From Caldalkalibacillus uzonensis (GTDB taxonomy: Bacteria > Bacillota > Bacilli > Caldalkalibacillales > Caldalkalibacillaceae): a stretch of 64,000 bases of DNA. Made by a program: the position numbers and the translations under genes. Positions within the stretch are counted from its first letter, which is position 1, and the number at the start of each line of letters is the position of its first letter. Below the pieces are notes generated by a model that saw only the letters and a program-made list of their open reading frames with translations, was not told where the DNA came from and did no database searches. Below are positions 17,591 through 27,127 of this stretch, in pieces. The DNA is taken from the NCBI RefSeq assembly GCF_030814135.1, contig NZ_JAUSUQ010000001.1:493243-557242 (forward strand). The letters are read 5' to 3'.

Positions 17591-18070
17591 TTACCCCGAT
17601 TGATCATCCATGTCGTGCTGCCCTGCTTCGTAGGAAATGGAGTAGCCCACAAACAGCCCATACAAAATAAAAATACATAACAAGACGATATTGGTTTGCC
17701 AGCCCAGTTGCTGAACAGATTTCAATCCTGGAATTAAAGGATGCAAGCCTAAAAAAATGATCATCCATAACGCCACCCCGAACCAGATACCTGCCCATGG
17801 TGTCTCCATGTTGCTAAACAAGAGATAATACAGCCAAGCGGGCAGGATAGATAACAGACCGATGAGGACGATTGCAGTCATATGCCCCCAAGGTCCTCTT
17901 AGCCACGGGATAGTGTAGTACCAGGGCCAAAACTGCCAGATGACAGCTGGACCAAATGGGATAAAGTTAAAAAAGTGACTGACATATGCTGTAAAAGCCC
18001 CCAACACGCCTCCAGCAAAACCGATGGTATAAATAAATCCTTGCGACTTTTGACGGCCTTCTTTCTCCAT
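17591..18070 (-). CDS. yqhR: Conserved membrane protein YqhR
   Basis: A 159-residue protein with about four transmembrane helices, beginning MEKEGRQKSQGFIYTIGFAG and containing the tryptophan-rich loop PAVIWQFWPWYYTIPWLRGPWG (in part: WPWYYTIPWLRGPWG) that is characteristic of YqhR. The ATG at 18070 follows AGAGGTGATTGAA. Function is unknown. Position upstream of aroQ agrees with B. subtilis, where yqhR sits between yqhS (aroQ) and yqhQ. Confidence 0.88.
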   Translation of the reverse strand: MEKEGRQKSQGFIYTIGFAGGVLGAFTAYVSHFFNFIPFGPAVIWQFWPWYYTIPWLRGPWGHMTAIVLIGLLSILPAWLYYLLFSNMETPWAGIWFGVALWMIIFLGLHPLIPGLKSVQQLGWQTNIVLLCIFILYGLFVGYSISYEAGQHDMDDQSG

Positions 18071-18152
18071 TTCAATCACCTCTGTACTTAGTATGGACTA
18101 AGCAGGAGGTAACATGCGGCTGTCCCCTGCCTTACAAAACAAAAAGGGATGA

Positions 18153-18180
18153 ACCCTGCCTATGTCCTGCTCATACACTA
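18153..18180 (+). promoter_or_regulatory. Candidate late mother-cell (sigma-K type) promoter
   Basis: AC at 18153-18154 and CATACACTA (CATAnnnTA) at 18172-18180, with a 17-nt spacer, fit the loose sigma-K consensus. It is 43 bases upstream of the subtilase start. The motif is short, so chance occurrence is possible. Confidence 0.4.
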
Positions 18181-18222
18181 GGATGACAGAAACTGATGAA
18201 TGAGTAGGAAAGGAGTTTACCC

Positions 18223-19293
18223 ATGCCCCGCTATATCGTCAAACTGAGAAAGGGCAGCTTAGGGCACTGCTGCTCTGTTCTGAATAATAAGGGAAAAGAT
18301 TACCTTCTTTTAAAGCACATCAATGCCCTCTGTCTCTCCGCTTCCGGACAAGGGGATCTATTCGAGTTATTGGGAGCAGAACATATTGTACGAATCGATG
18401 AGGATGCCACTGTATCACTGATTAACACCACCGAAACAAAGGTAAACCAAGAAACTCCGGACCGTCTGTGGGGTTTACTGCGTATCGGCGCCACCTTCAG
18501 CGGTATTCCCAGACGGTATCCTCACCCCAAAGTGGCAGTGATTGATACAGGCATCGATGCTCATCCTTATTTGCGGCTTTCCAAGAAAGTCGTAAACTTT
18601 TCCGATGAAAAAAGGGCAAAAGACAGGCACGGTCACGGCACTCATCTGGCAGGTATCATCGCCGGCTTCTCTCCGGTGCGCAACAAAAAGAATGCCAAAC
18701 GATTTCATGGTGTTTTTCCCCGTTTGCCCCTGGTTAACGTGAAGGCGTTCAACAAAGGAGGTACGTCCACAATATCGCGAATCATTCTTGCCTTGGAGTG
18801 GTGTATCGCTGAAAATATACGCCTGGTCAATATGAGCTTCGGCTTGGACCAGAACCATCCCGCTCTATATGAGGCGATCCAAGCTTGTGCTGACAAGGGG
18901 ATGTTAATGACAGCAGCCAGCGGCAATGGCGGGCGCCCCGGTCTTAAATATCCGGCCCGCTACCGGGAAGTGATTGCCGTCGGTTCCATCAACCACGATG
19001 ATCAAGTATCTCATTTCAGTCAATTCGGAACAGATCTGGATGTGGTTGCCCCCGGGGAAGAGATCTGCTCCACCTGGCGTAATGGCCGCTTTAACATCCT
19101 CTCAGGCACATCAATGGCCTGTGCCCATGTCACCGGCACCATTGCCCTGATGCTGGCTTTAAAGCCGGACCTGACAACAGCAGAGATTCGCCACATCCTT
19201 TCTGCAACATGCGAACGCCTGCCCACGTCCTTTCTGCTGCAAGGGAATGGTCTGATTAACATCAAACGGATGGTCCAGCATGTCAAGGAGTAG
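18223..19293 (+). CDS. Subtilisin-like S8 serine protease without signal peptide
   Basis: A 356-residue subtilase. Residues 1-75 look like an I9-type propeptide (MPRYIVKLRKG ... VRIDEDATVSLI). The catalytic domain holds Asp in VAVIDTGIDAHPY (about 106), His in GHGTHLAGIIAG (about 143), the oxyanion Asn in TAASGNGG, and Ser in GTSMACAHVTG (about 303). There is no signal peptide or membrane segment, so it should act in the cytoplasm or after mother-cell lysis. It stands alone on the plus strand between yqhR and yqhQ. B. subtilis has no protease at this position. The sigma-K-like promoter upstream suggests sporulation expression; coat processing would be a guess. Confidence 0.92.
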   Translation: MPRYIVKLRKGSLGHCCSVLNNKGKDYLLLKHINALCLSASGQGDLFELLGAEHIVRIDEDATVSLINTTETKVNQETPDRLWGLLRIGATFSGIPRRYPHPKVAVIDTGIDAHPYLRLSKKVVNFSDEKRAKDRHGHGTHLAGIIAGFSPVRNKKNAKRFHGVFPRLPLVNVKAFNKGGTSTISRIILALEWCIAENIRLVNMSFGLDQNHPALYEAIQACADKGMLMTAASGNGGRPGLKYPARYREVIAVGSINHDDQVSHFSQFGTDLDVVAPGEEICSTWRNGRFNILSGTSMACAHVTGTIALMLALKPDLTTAEIRHILSATCERLPTSFLLQGNGLINIKRMVQHVKE

Positions 19294-19347
19294 CCAGCAC
19301 CCTTCCTTTCATGTAAAATGGTATTAAACAGTGATTTTAAAGGTGGC

Positions 19348-20313
19348 ATGGACACAGTGAACACAAAAAACAAACCGCAATACGGAGGACAAGCGATTGT
19401 AGAAGGCGTCATGTTTGCTGGAAGGAAAGTATATGTCAGCGCCATTCGCCGTAAAGATGGCCGTATAGATTTCTTGGAAGTGGAAAGAACTGAAAGAGAA
19501 TGGATCAAACCCTTAAAAAAAATTCCCTTTATCCGAGGAAATGTAGCCTTGATTGAAGCAGCAGCCAATGGGAGCAAACACTTAAACTTTTCCAGCGAGC
19601 GTTACGATGTTGATCCCCAAGATGATGACAAACTTGTTGGGGCACAGGACTCCAAACTGACCATGATTCTGGGTGTCGCTCTCATTGGCGTGCTTTCCTT
19701 TGCTTTGAGCAAAATCATTTTCACTGCTATACCAGCTATTATGGCCCACTCCCTGTTCAGAACCTGGTTTCCGGGACATATTGAGCAAAACCTGATCGAG
19801 GGCTTCATTAAAACCTTACTGCTCTTGGGCTATATTTATATCATCTCCCTGACACCTCTGGTAAAGCGTCTGTTTCAATACCATGGGGCGGAACATAAGG
19901 TCATCAACTGTTTCGAACAAAACAAACCTCTGACAGTTGATAACGTACAGGCTTGTTCACGGCTTCATTACCGTTGTGGAAGCAGCTTTATCCTGTTTAC
20001 CGTTATCATCGGTGTCTTTATTTATTTGTTTGTCCCCTCAGAACCACTGTGGGAGCGGATTGTGTATCGTTTGGCGCTTATCCCTGTTGTCATTGGTGTT
20101 GCTTATGAAGTGTTGCAACTAACCAACAAATGCCGGTCCATTCCGTTTCTGAAATATTTGGGTTATCCGGGGTTAGCCGTTCAGTTGCTCACAACGAAAA
20201 ATCCAACCAATGATCAAGTGGAAGTGGCCATCGCCTCTTTTAAGCGGATGCTGGACAGGGAGCAGGCCCTGAACCCTAAGTCCCCTGAACAAGTTAAACA
20301 ACACGTGTCTTAA
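19348..20313 (+). CDS. yqhQ: DUF1385 membrane protein YqhQ
   Basis: A 321-residue protein with the DUF1385 N-terminal signature YGGQAIVEGVMFAGRK (about 11-26), IPFIRGNVALIEA, and the membrane domain with HGAEHKVINCFE and SRLHYRCGSSFILFTV. About five transmembrane helices follow residue 105. The ATG at 19348 with AAAGGTGGC was chosen over a codon ten residues earlier that lacks a ribosome binding site. B. subtilis YqhQ is a conserved metal-dependent-looking protein of unknown role. It lies 54 bases after the protease and 47 bases before yqhP. Confidence 0.92.
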   Translation: MDTVNTKNKPQYGGQAIVEGVMFAGRKVYVSAIRRKDGRIDFLEVERTEREWIKPLKKIPFIRGNVALIEAAANGSKHLNFSSERYDVDPQDDDKLVGAQDSKLTMILGVALIGVLSFALSKIIFTAIPAIMAHSLFRTWFPGHIEQNLIEGFIKTLLLLGYIYIISLTPLVKRLFQYHGAEHKVINCFEQNKPLTVDNVQACSRLHYRCGSSFILFTVIIGVFIYLFVPSEPLWERIVYRLALIPVVIGVAYEVLQLTNKCRSIPFLKYLGYPGLAVQLLTTKNPTNDQVEVAIASFKRMLDREQALNPKSPEQVKQHVS

Positions 20314-20360
20314 ACTTAACTTATTCTTACACACTAACCTATAAGTAACGGGTGGTGATG

Positions 20361-20741
20361 ATGGTGCGTCAAACCTGGCGTCTATTTCGACAACTTAAAC
20401 AACCACTTTTCGTCTTTTTAATCTGCTTGGCCGCCTTCGGACTGATCTACCGCCTAGTTGCAGATCCCTTGGGTCTGGCCTCAAGCGCTGTAGTCCTTGG
20501 CTTGGTCCTTTTCGCTTTTTATGGCATCTACCGTTATGTTTCCAGGCAAACCAAGCCCAAACATCACCACCGTTCTCTCGTGTCTGGCCCTTTTGCCCTA
20601 AACAAGCAAGACCATAAAACAACTCTGATGTCAAACAAAGGGGGAACCATGAAGAGAAAAGCGAAACGAAAGCGAGAAAATTATCCATTTAAAGTGATTG
20701 AAGGTAAGAAAGACAAAAAGAAAAGACCCTTTTCCTCATAG
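20361..20741 (+). CDS. yqhP: YqhP/SA1362 family small membrane protein
   Basis: About 126 residues. Two transmembrane helices near the N-terminus (about 15-32 and 38-56) are followed by a strongly basic tail rich in Lys and Arg (KRKAKRKRENYPFKVIEGKK). The tail motif YPFKVIEGKK is typical of the SA1362/YqhP family, whose function is unknown. The start is uncertain: GTG GTG ATG ATG occur in tandem from 20352, and ATG 20361 leaves GGGTGGTG as the best ribosome binding site. Gene order yqhQ-yqhP-yqhO matches B. subtilis. Confidence 0.82.
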   Translation: MVRQTWRLFRQLKQPLFVFLICLAAFGLIYRLVADPLGLASSAVVLGLVLFAFYGIYRYVSRQTKPKHHHRSLVSGPFALNKQDHKTTLMSNKGGTMKRKAKRKRENYPFKVIEGKKDKKKRPFSS

Positions 20742-20785
20742 GTCTTTCTGGCCCGCCGGCGGCAAACCTGCCTCGCTGTTATGGG

Positions 20786-21733
20786 TTAACTCTCCTTTTT
20801 GCCTTGGCATCTAATGGACACCTGGCCCCGCCGGTAGCGATAGATATAGGTTGTAAAACTCCACTGATCAAAAAAGCGCCGCGCTTCCTCTCGTCCCAAA
20901 CGGACGAGTTTTTGTTTTTCTTCCGGAATCAGGTAAAAATCTGTGGCTTTAATGTTTTCAACTTGAATAAAGATGGTACGCACAGCATCCCGCTCTTCAA
21001 TATGACGGCGGTCATGGGCTTCCAACATGGTCGTGACGATTGCTTTGAACATGCTGAACGGACCTGAAATATCCATTGGCTGATACGTGTCAATCCCTCT
21101 CAAACGGTAGCCAAATGTTGGCCAGCGGGGGCCCTGTTCCGAATCAAAGATCCACACGGGATAGTTGCTTAACAGTCCTCCATCAACAATATAGACTTTT
21201 TTCTTATGCTGTTTTAAAATCACAGGCTGAAAAAAATAAGGAATAGAGCAGCTCATTCTAACCGCTCTAGCAATCGTAAATACAGCAGGGTCGAGACCAT
21301 ATAAAGGAAGATCATCCGGAATAATCATGATCCGGCCATTGGTAATGTCAGAAGCAATAATTTTCAATTTTCCCTCAGGTACATCCCCAAAACAACAAAT
21401 CCCTTTCTTGTTTAACTTGTCTGTCATCCATTCCTCAAGACCGGCTGTATTGTACATTCCATTGCGGAACAAAATATTCAGGCCCTTCCCGACCCCCGGC
21501 AGATGTCCAATCCAACCCGATTGTAAAAATGCAGGAAATGACAACTCATCTAGCAGGGCTTCTATTTCTTTTCCATTATAACCTGCTGCAAGCAGGGCAG
21601 CCATAATGGATCCGGCCGATGTTCCGGCTACACGTTGAAACTGGTAGCCTCTTTCTTCCGTTTCCCGAATGGCTCCAATAAAGGCAATCCCTTTCACCCC
21701 GCCACCTTCAAACACTGCATCACATTTGAGCAA
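20786..21733 (-). CDS. yqhO: Patatin-like phospholipase YqhO
   Basis: A 315-residue patatin-domain protein. Residues near the N-terminus give the oxyanion motif EGGGVKGIAFIGAI and the nucleophile GTSAGS (Ser-Asp dyad). The Asp is in VDGGLLSNYPVWIFD. Such proteins are serine lipases acting on membrane phospholipids. The start is a TTG at 21733 because AGGAGGTGGCCAC immediately precedes it. The open frame runs six codons further but would then include the ribosome binding site. It converges on yqhP. Confidence 0.93.
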   Translation of the reverse strand: MLKCDAVFEGGGVKGIAFIGAIRETEERGYQFQRVAGTSAGSIMAALLAAGYNGKEIEALLDELSFPAFLQSGWIGHLPGVGKGLNILFRNGMYNTAGLEEWMTDKLNKKGICCFGDVPEGKLKIIASDITNGRIMIIPDDLPLYGLDPAVFTIARAVRMSCSIPYFFQPVILKQHKKKVYIVDGGLLSNYPVWIFDSEQGPRWPTFGYRLRGIDTYQPMDISGPFSMFKAIVTTMLEAHDRRHIEERDAVRTIFIQVENIKATDFYLIPEEKQKLVRLGREEARRFFDQWSFTTYIYRYRRGQVSIRCQGKKES

Positions 21734-21832
21734 GTGGCCACCTCCTATCACTCACCGCCCCATTTACCATTATATGATGATTATAGCTAACATGATGACA
21801 TTAGTGCCACCATCAAAAAAGCATCACATGTC

Positions 21833-22297
21833 TCAGACATCTGATGCTTTCTCTTCATTCTCCTGTTCATCCTTTTGCTTAAGCATTAACAGGTCTTCCA
21901 GGCGTTTAGGATCTTCCTGAAAGTATTGAACCAGGTATTCAATACACATGATGGAATCCCTGCTGAGATGATGTTCAATGCCTTCCACGTCTTTATAAAT
22001 ATTTTCTTCAGGCACACCAATCATTTGCAAAAATTCTTCCAGCAATGTGTGCCGGTCCACCAGCCGTTTGCCGATCTTTTTGCCTTTTGGTGTCAAGATG
22101 AGTCCTCTGTATTTTTCATAAACGAGATATTTGTTTTGATCCAACTTCTGGACCATTTTTGTCACTGACGAGGGGTGAACTTTTAAAGCTTCGGCAATAT
22201 CAGAAACCCGGGCGTATCCTTTCTCTTCAATTAAAGAATAGATTTGCTCCAAGTAATCTTCCATGCTTGGTGTTGGCACCTTTCGTTCCCCCCTCAC
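21833..22297 (-). CDS. mntR: Manganese-dependent transcriptional regulator MntR
   Basis: A 154-residue DtxR-family repressor. The winged helix domain (about 8-70) contains [20 protein letters not shown] and [19 protein letters not shown] (19 residues). The dimerisation/metal domain contains [13 protein letters not shown] and [15 protein letters not shown] sequence (here [13 protein letters not shown]), supplying His and Glu ligands for Mn(II). With Mn bound it represses manganese uptake genes. Position downstream of splB and beside yqhO agrees with B. subtilis mntR-yqhO. The acidic C-terminal tail is a little longer than usual (142 in B. subtilis). Confidence 0.95.
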   Translation of the reverse strand: MRGERKVPTPSMEDYLEQIYSLIEEKGYARVSDIAEALKVHPSSVTKMVQKLDQNKYLVYEKYRGLILTPKGKKIGKRLVDRHTLLEEFLQMIGVPEENIYKDVEGIEHHLSRDSIMCIEYLVQYFQEDPKRLEDLLMLKQKDEQENEEKASDV

Positions 22298-22373
22298 AAT
22301 TTACACAGAACACTTCTAATCCTCATGTTGCATTACTGATAATACACTTAATCCTGTTGAAAAACAAGCCCTA

Positions 22374-23486
22374 TCATGTAAAATACTCAATTTTGGCCTG
22401 GGGAAAGTACTGATCAATCTGCTCCCGGATAAAGGTGTTCAAATCTTGTGCTTGCTCATCACGATACACATATTTTCCCCGGCCATACCGTCCCCATTTG
22501 TATTTTCGCTCTTCTTCCTTCATGTCCAGTTTTGTTTTGGGATATCGTTCCAAAATGATCCGTTTGGCTGCTTTGGTAAAGCGGTGCATGATCAATTCAA
22601 AGGTCAGATCATGGACGTCTGTATCCGCTAAAGCGCTGGATAGACGGCGTAACAATGAAGCATAGCCGTTCTGCCACGCCTCATAGCGCATAATGGGAGC
22701 AATGACAAATCCCAGGGGATATCCAGCCCGGGCCACTTTTTTGGCCGCCTCAATTCGGTCGGCCAAAGCAGAGGTGCCCGGTTCAAAATGCTTAATCACA
22801 TAGTCAGCATTGATACTGAAGCGGAAACGGGTATGTTGGTTATGATTCGCCTTTAACAAATGATCCACATGATGATATTTAGTGACAAATCTGAGCCTTC
22901 CGTATCGCTGCCGGCCCATAAACTCGATTGTTTTAAACAAAGTGTGTGTGAGATGGTCAATGCCGACAATATCAGATGTGCATGCTGCTTCGAACCGGGT
23001 GATTTCAGGCTCCCGCTCCTTAATATACGCCTCGGCTTGTTTTAATATCTCATCTACGTTGACATAGACACGAATATAAGGTTTAGCGCCCATGGTGGTT
23101 TGTAAATAACAGTAATGGCAGTGCCCCATACATCCTGTGGCCAAAGGAATGGCATATTCAGCCGAGGGTTTAGATGTGTCAAAGGTTAAGGTTTTGCGTA
23201 CGCCGACAACAAGCGTGCGTTTCGCATTTTTGTAAGCTTGTAAAGGAGTGTCCCCTGGTATACCCCGGACCTGGTTGTGGGAGGTGGTCATCTGAATAGG
23301 TATTCCCTTTGTTTGAAAGCGTTGATACAACTGTTGTCCCAAAGGATAATCCAGTGCCTGAGGCTCAAAAAATACAAATTGGGGCTCAAAAGCGGGAATT
23401 GAGGGAGATCTTCCTCTGGATTGCCTCTCTTCCCTGGATACATTTCCCTGCTGCCGCTGTGCTGTTCTCATGGATTTCAACCTCAT
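22374..23486 (-). CDS. splB: Spore photoproduct lyase (radical SAM)
   Basis: About 370 residues. It repairs the spore-specific thymine dimer (5-thyminyl-5,6-dihydrothymine) on germination. The radical-SAM cluster motif GCMGHCHYCYLQ has the CX3CX2C spacing (C119, C123, C126 from this start) that is special to SplB. The conserved cysteine region FEAACTSDIVG follows. Compared with B. subtilis SplB it has an N-terminal basic extension of about 35-45 residues before FVFFEPQALDYPLG. The ATG at 23486 has AAGGA ten bases upstream. A TTG eight codons earlier is possible. There is no splA regulator next to it. Confidence 0.95.
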   Translation of the reverse strand: MRLKSMRTAQRQQGNVSREERQSRGRSPSIPAFEPQFVFFEPQALDYPLGQQLYQRFQTKGIPIQMTTSHNQVRGIPGDTPLQAYKNAKRTLVVGVRKTLTFDTSKPSAEYAIPLATGCMGHCHYCYLQTTMGAKPYIRVYVNVDEILKQAEAYIKEREPEITRFEAACTSDIVGIDHLTHTLFKTIEFMGRQRYGRLRFVTKYHHVDHLLKANHNQHTRFRFSINADYVIKHFEPGTSALADRIEAAKKVARAGYPLGFVIAPIMRYEAWQNGYASLLRRLSSALADTDVHDLTFELIMHRFTKAAKRIILERYPKTKLDMKEEERKYKWGRYGRGKYVYRDEQAQDLNTFIREQIDQYFPQAKIEYFT

Positions 23487-23562
23487 CTCACTTTTTTCCT
23501 TATTGTTCAACGGAGTAAAGGAGCTATACCTTGCAATCAGCGTAAGATGAGGTAAATGATAG

Positions 23563-23601
23563 CAAAACGAGAGTTCGCCCCAGGGGGCACTCTCGTTTGA
23601 C
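23563..23601 (-). terminator. Putative terminator after spoVIF
   Basis: On the minus strand AACGAGAGT and ACTCTCGTT form a 9-bp stem with an inner GCCCC/GGGGC pairing, followed by TTGCT. The T-run is short. It separates spoVIF from splB. Confidence 0.55.
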
Positions 23602-23694
23602 TGTACCTTATCCTGTATTTTGAGCCCTTCATAGTTAAGGTAGTACTATGCTATGTCCGGCAGGCGATGCTTGTCACGATAGATACCCAGGAAA

Positions 23695-23973
23695 TTATTT
23701 TTTGGGCCCCATAAACATTTTGATCATGGCTTGCATTTCTTCCATTGATGGGTTATTTCTAACCAGAAAATGGACAATTTGATCTTCTTTCTCTTTTGAT
23801 ACCGGTACTCCTGCTAAAGCGGCCACTTGAGCAATCAGTTCCCGTACTTTTCTCTCGTCCTGAAGGTCTTGCGGACTGACTTTGCTGGCTAAAGATTTTA
23901 ACTCTTTTTCTGATACATTGGTTTTCTTTTCCACTTGATTAAAAAACTTGTCAGAGCCTTTTCCTTTTGTCAC
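23695..23973 (-). CDS. spoVIF: SpoVIF-like sporulation protein
   Basis: A 92-residue soluble protein beginning with a GTG behind GGAGGGTATCTG. It shares with the SpoVIF family (stage VI sporulation protein F, B. subtilis YjcC) the blocks KFFNQVEKKTNVSEKEL, RKVRELIAQVAALAGVPVSK (20 residues) and a PSMEEMQAMIKMFM tail. In B. subtilis SpoVIF helps spore coat assembly through GerE (family knowledge). It is alone between gpsA and splB. A paralogue of unknown sporulation role cannot be ruled out. Confidence 0.8.
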   Translation of the reverse strand: MTKGKGSDKFFNQVEKKTNVSEKELKSLASKVSPQDLQDERKVRELIAQVAALAGVPVSKEKEDQIVHFLVRNNPSMEEMQAMIKMFMGPKK

Positions 23974-24036
23974 CAGATACCCTCCCTCACAAATGTCTCA
24001 TCATATCTTATGTCAAGGGAGTAGGCATGGTGAGGT

Positions 24037-25083
24037 TTATGTTTCAGAAATATAACGATTCAAATCCTCAAAAAACCGGGATTCCATTTCATGAGTCCGG
24101 CCACGTCCCATGAGATCGTCCACAGCCTGACGGGGCGGTTTTCCTTTAAAGAGTACATGGTGCAGCTCTGCAGTAATCGGCATCTCCACTTGCCAGGCTT
24201 GGGAAATTTGGTAGGCCGCCTTTGTGGTACGAACACCTTCCACCACCATGCCCATGGACGCTAAAACCTCATCCAACGGTTTCCCCTGGCCAATCGCATA
24301 ACCACAGCGCCAGTTGCGGGAATGACGGCTGGTACAAGTGACGATCAGATCACCCACGCCAGCCAAACCGGCAAAGGTCAAAGGATGGGCGCCCATTTGA
24401 ACACCCAGGCGGGCAATTTCAGTCAGCCCTCTGGTCATCAAGGCGGCTTTGGCATTATCACCGTAACCTAAACCGTCGGACAACCCGGCTCCCAAAGCTA
24501 TAATATTTTTTAAAGCCCCTCCGATTTCAACCCCTAACATATCGGTATTGGTATAGACACGAAAATGCTGATTGATAAACAGGTCCTGGACTTCTTCCGC
24601 CTGCTTGAGGTCGGAGCCGGCGACGACCACAGTGGTCGGGGAGCGCCGGCTCACCTCCTCGGCATGGCTGGGTCCTGACAAAACAACAAGGCCTCTGCGC
24701 TTAGACTCAGGAACCTCTTCAGCGATCATTTCCGACACACGCTTATGTGTATCAGGTTCCAGTCCTTTAGATGAATGGATTATCAGCGGACGATGATTGA
24801 GCTCCTTGATCATTTCCCTCAGAGCCGGCCGGATGGCTGCTGTAGGCAGCACAATAAGAACATACTCAGCTCCCTTTAGCACCTGGCTGTATGAAGAGTA
24901 GGCCACAATATTCTCAGGCAGGGTGATGTCAGGCAAATAGCGTGTATTGGTATGCTGCTGGTTAATTTCATCCACCAGTTCCTGTCGGCGGGCGTACATG
25001 GCCACCTCACAACCGTTATCGGCCAAAACAATCGCCAGTGCGGTTCCCCAACTTCCTGCTCCAATGACGGCAACTTTACTCAT
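24037..25083 (-). CDS. gpsA: Glycerol-3-phosphate dehydrogenase (NAD(P)+)
   Basis: A 348-residue enzyme that reduces dihydroxyacetone phosphate to sn-glycerol 3-phosphate for phospholipid synthesis. The Rossmann motif VAVIGAGSWGTALAIVLADNG (in part: IGAGSWGTALA) opens the protein. GGALKNIIALGAGLSDGLGYG (in part: KNIIALGAGLSDGLG) contains the catalytic lysine. Length is standard (B. subtilis 345). Its start overlaps the plsY stop by 4 nt. The three-gene order der-plsY-gpsA places product (G3P) next to the acyltransferase that uses it. Confidence 0.96.
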   Translation of the reverse strand: MSKVAVIGAGSWGTALAIVLADNGCEVAMYARRQELVDEINQQHTNTRYLPDITLPENIVAYSSYSQVLKGAEYVLIVLPTAAIRPALREMIKELNHRPLIIHSSKGLEPDTHKRVSEMIAEEVPESKRRGLVVLSGPSHAEEVSRRSPTTVVVAGSDLKQAEEVQDLFINQHFRVYTNTDMLGVEIGGALKNIIALGAGLSDGLGYGDNAKAALMTRGLTEIARLGVQMGAHPLTFAGLAGVGDLIVTCTSRHSRNWRCGYAIGQGKPLDEVLASMGMVVEGVRTTKAAYQISQAWQVEMPITAELHHVLFKGKPPRQAVDDLMGRGRTHEMESRFFEDLNRYISET

Positions 25084-25700
25084 GCTTTTCCCCCTAACTT
25101 GTTTTCTTGACCGCGGATGAGACGAACAATATTGGAGCGGTGCCTGATATAAGACAAGACCATAATCACACCAGCCCCCAAGATATATTCTGTGGGATAG
25201 ATAAGTGCTGTGAAACGGTCAAGGATAAAAATCATCAGGGGCAACAGGGTGACAAAGATTAATGAGCCAAAAGATACATAACGAAAAAGAGCAATGGCTG
25301 AGATGGCAATAATACCAGCCAACAGACCAGGCACAAAGGTTAACACAGCAACGACGCCAATGGTGGTCGCTACGCCTTTACCACCCTTAAAACCAAAAAA
25401 GGCGGGCCAATTGTGACCAATAATGGCCGCTAAACCAGCCAGAACGGGCCATAGTGGGTCAGTAGTGAGCCACAATGCCAAGAGAACAGCTAAACTCCCC
25501 TTTAAGGCATCCAACAGTAATACCAGTACGGCCGGCCCCACTCCCAAAACACGCAGTGTATTAGTGGCCCCTGCATTTTTGGAGCCATGTTCCCGGATAT
25601 CGATTCCGGCTAATTTACGGCTGACAATATAGCTGAAACTGATGGACCCTAAACCATAACTCAAGATAACCAGAAATAAAGGCAAAATGAACGTATCCAT
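25080..25700 (-). CDS. plsY: Acyl-phosphate:glycerol-3-phosphate acyltransferase PlsY
   Basis: A 206-residue integral membrane enzyme with about five to six transmembrane helices. It uses acyl-phosphate to acylate glycerol 3-phosphate to lysophosphatidic acid. Conserved loops are SFSYIVSRKLAGIDIREHGSKNAGATN (in part: DIREHGSKNAGATN), GHNWPAFFGFKGGKGVATT (19 residues) and the third loop RHRSNIVRLIRGQENKL. The GpsA product made by the overlapping downstream gene is its substrate. Confidence 0.95.
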   Translation of the reverse strand: MDTFILPLFLVILSYGLGSISFSYIVSRKLAGIDIREHGSKNAGATNTLRVLGVGPAVLVLLLDALKGSLAVLLALWLTTDPLWPVLAGLAAIIGHNWPAFFGFKGGKGVATTIGVVAVLTFVPGLLAGIIAISAIALFRYVSFGSLIFVTLLPLMIFILDRFTALIYPTEYILGAGVIMVLSYIRHRSNIVRLIRGQENKLGGKA

Positions 25701-25720
25701 ATCTCCTCTCCTAGCTCCCC

Positions 25721-27031
25721 CTATTTTTGACGAATGAAGATGCGGATCGGTGTCCCTTGGTAAGGGAACGCTTCCCGGATTTTATTAATTAAATAGCGTT
25801 CATAGGAAAAATGCATCAGTTCAGGATCGTTAACAAACAACACAAATGTGGGCGGCTTGACACTGACCTGGGTGCCATATTTAATTTTCAAACGGCGGCC
25901 TTTATAAGTGGGCGGCGGATTTAAGGTAACGGCATCCATCAACAGATCATTTAAAACATGGGTCGGGATTCTCAAGGCATGCTGCTCGGCTACCTCTTGC
26001 ACTTTGGGCAAAATGGTATGCATCCGCTGCTTTGTTTTGGCAGAGACAAAAAGGATCGGGGCGTAATCGATAAACTGGAAATGATCCCGGATTTGACGGG
26101 TGAACATGGTATGGGTACGTTCATCTTTGGTGATCGCATCCCATTTATTGACCACAATAATCATGCCCCTACCGGCTTCATGGGCATAGCCGGCAATCCG
26201 CTTGTCCTGTTCCCGTATGCCTTCTTCCGCATTTAACACCATGAGGACCACATCACAGCGCTCAATCGCTTTCATGGCTCTGAGCACACTGTACTTTTCG
26301 GTCTTTTCATACACCTTGCCCCGTTTGCGCATTCCCGCCGTATCAATTAAGACAAACGATTGGCCATCCCGTTCCAATAAGGTGTCGATGGCATCGCGGG
26401 TGGTTCCAGCCACATCGCTGACAATCACCCGTTCTTCCCCTAAAAGGGCGTTGACCAAAGATGATTTGCCCACATTAGGCCGCCCGATGACCGCAATGCG
26501 GATCACATCATCGTCATACTCCTCCTCCTCTTGCTCAGGAAACGATTCGGCCACTTTATCCAGCAAGTCGCCCAGCCCGGTTCCATGTGCACCTGAAATC
26601 GGTACCGGTTCACCAAACCCAAGGGCATAAAAATCATAAATGGCATCCCTTTGTTTAGGATTGTCCACTTTGTTGACAGCCACAACGACTGGCTTCTTTG
26701 TTTTGTACAAAATGCGGGCGATCTCCTCATCAGCTGGTGTCAGGCCTGTTTTGGCATCCACCATAAAAATAATGACATTGGCCTCATCAATGGCCAGCTC
26801 AGCCTGTTCCCGCACCTGTCTCAATATCTGGTCTTCATCATCAAGTTCGATTCCGCCCGTATCAATAATGTTAAACTCATGATTCAGCCATCCGGCAGAA
26901 CTGTACAGCCGGTCCCTGGTAACACCGGGTGTGTCTTCCACAATAGACACCCGTTCTCCCACAATACGGTTAAAAATCGTTGATTTACCCACATTGGGCC
27001 GGCCAACAATGGCGACAACCGGTTTAGCCAT
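25721..27031 (-). CDS. der: Ribosome-assembly GTPase Der (EngA)
   Basis: A 436-residue GTPase with two tandem G domains and a KH-like C-terminal domain, essential for 50S assembly. Both G1 loops are GRPNVGKS (about 10-17 and 182-189), with DTPGVTRD and [12 protein letters not shown] switch regions, DTGG/DTAG motifs and NKVD/NKWD base-recognition motifs. The ATG at 27031 gives exactly the usual length. Eight upstream codons were rejected. The ribosome binding site (AAAGG) is rather far from this ATG, so the start is good by homology more than by spacing. Confidence 0.96.
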   Translation of the reverse strand: MAKPVVAIVGRPNVGKSTIFNRIVGERVSIVEDTPGVTRDRLYSSAGWLNHEFNIIDTGGIELDDEDQILRQVREQAELAIDEANVIIFMVDAKTGLTPADEEIARILYKTKKPVVVAVNKVDNPKQRDAIYDFYALGFGEPVPISGAHGTGLGDLLDKVAESFPEQEEEEYDDDVIRIAVIGRPNVGKSSLVNALLGEERVIVSDVAGTTRDAIDTLLERDGQSFVLIDTAGMRKRGKVYEKTEKYSVLRAMKAIERCDVVLMVLNAEEGIREQDKRIAGYAHEAGRGMIIVVNKWDAITKDERTHTMFTRQIRDHFQFIDYAPILFVSAKTKQRMHTILPKVQEVAEQHALRIPTHVLNDLLMDAVTLNPPPTYKGRRLKIKYGTQVSVKPPTFVLFVNDPELMHFSYERYLINKIREAFPYQGTPIRIFIRQK

Positions 27032-27127
27032 CTCAAAACCACAACCTTTCCACAACCATGAAGCTCACGCATTCATCTTTTCTATCATAAGCCGATTTGA
27101 GACGACAATCAACTCTTTCTGTCCCTT

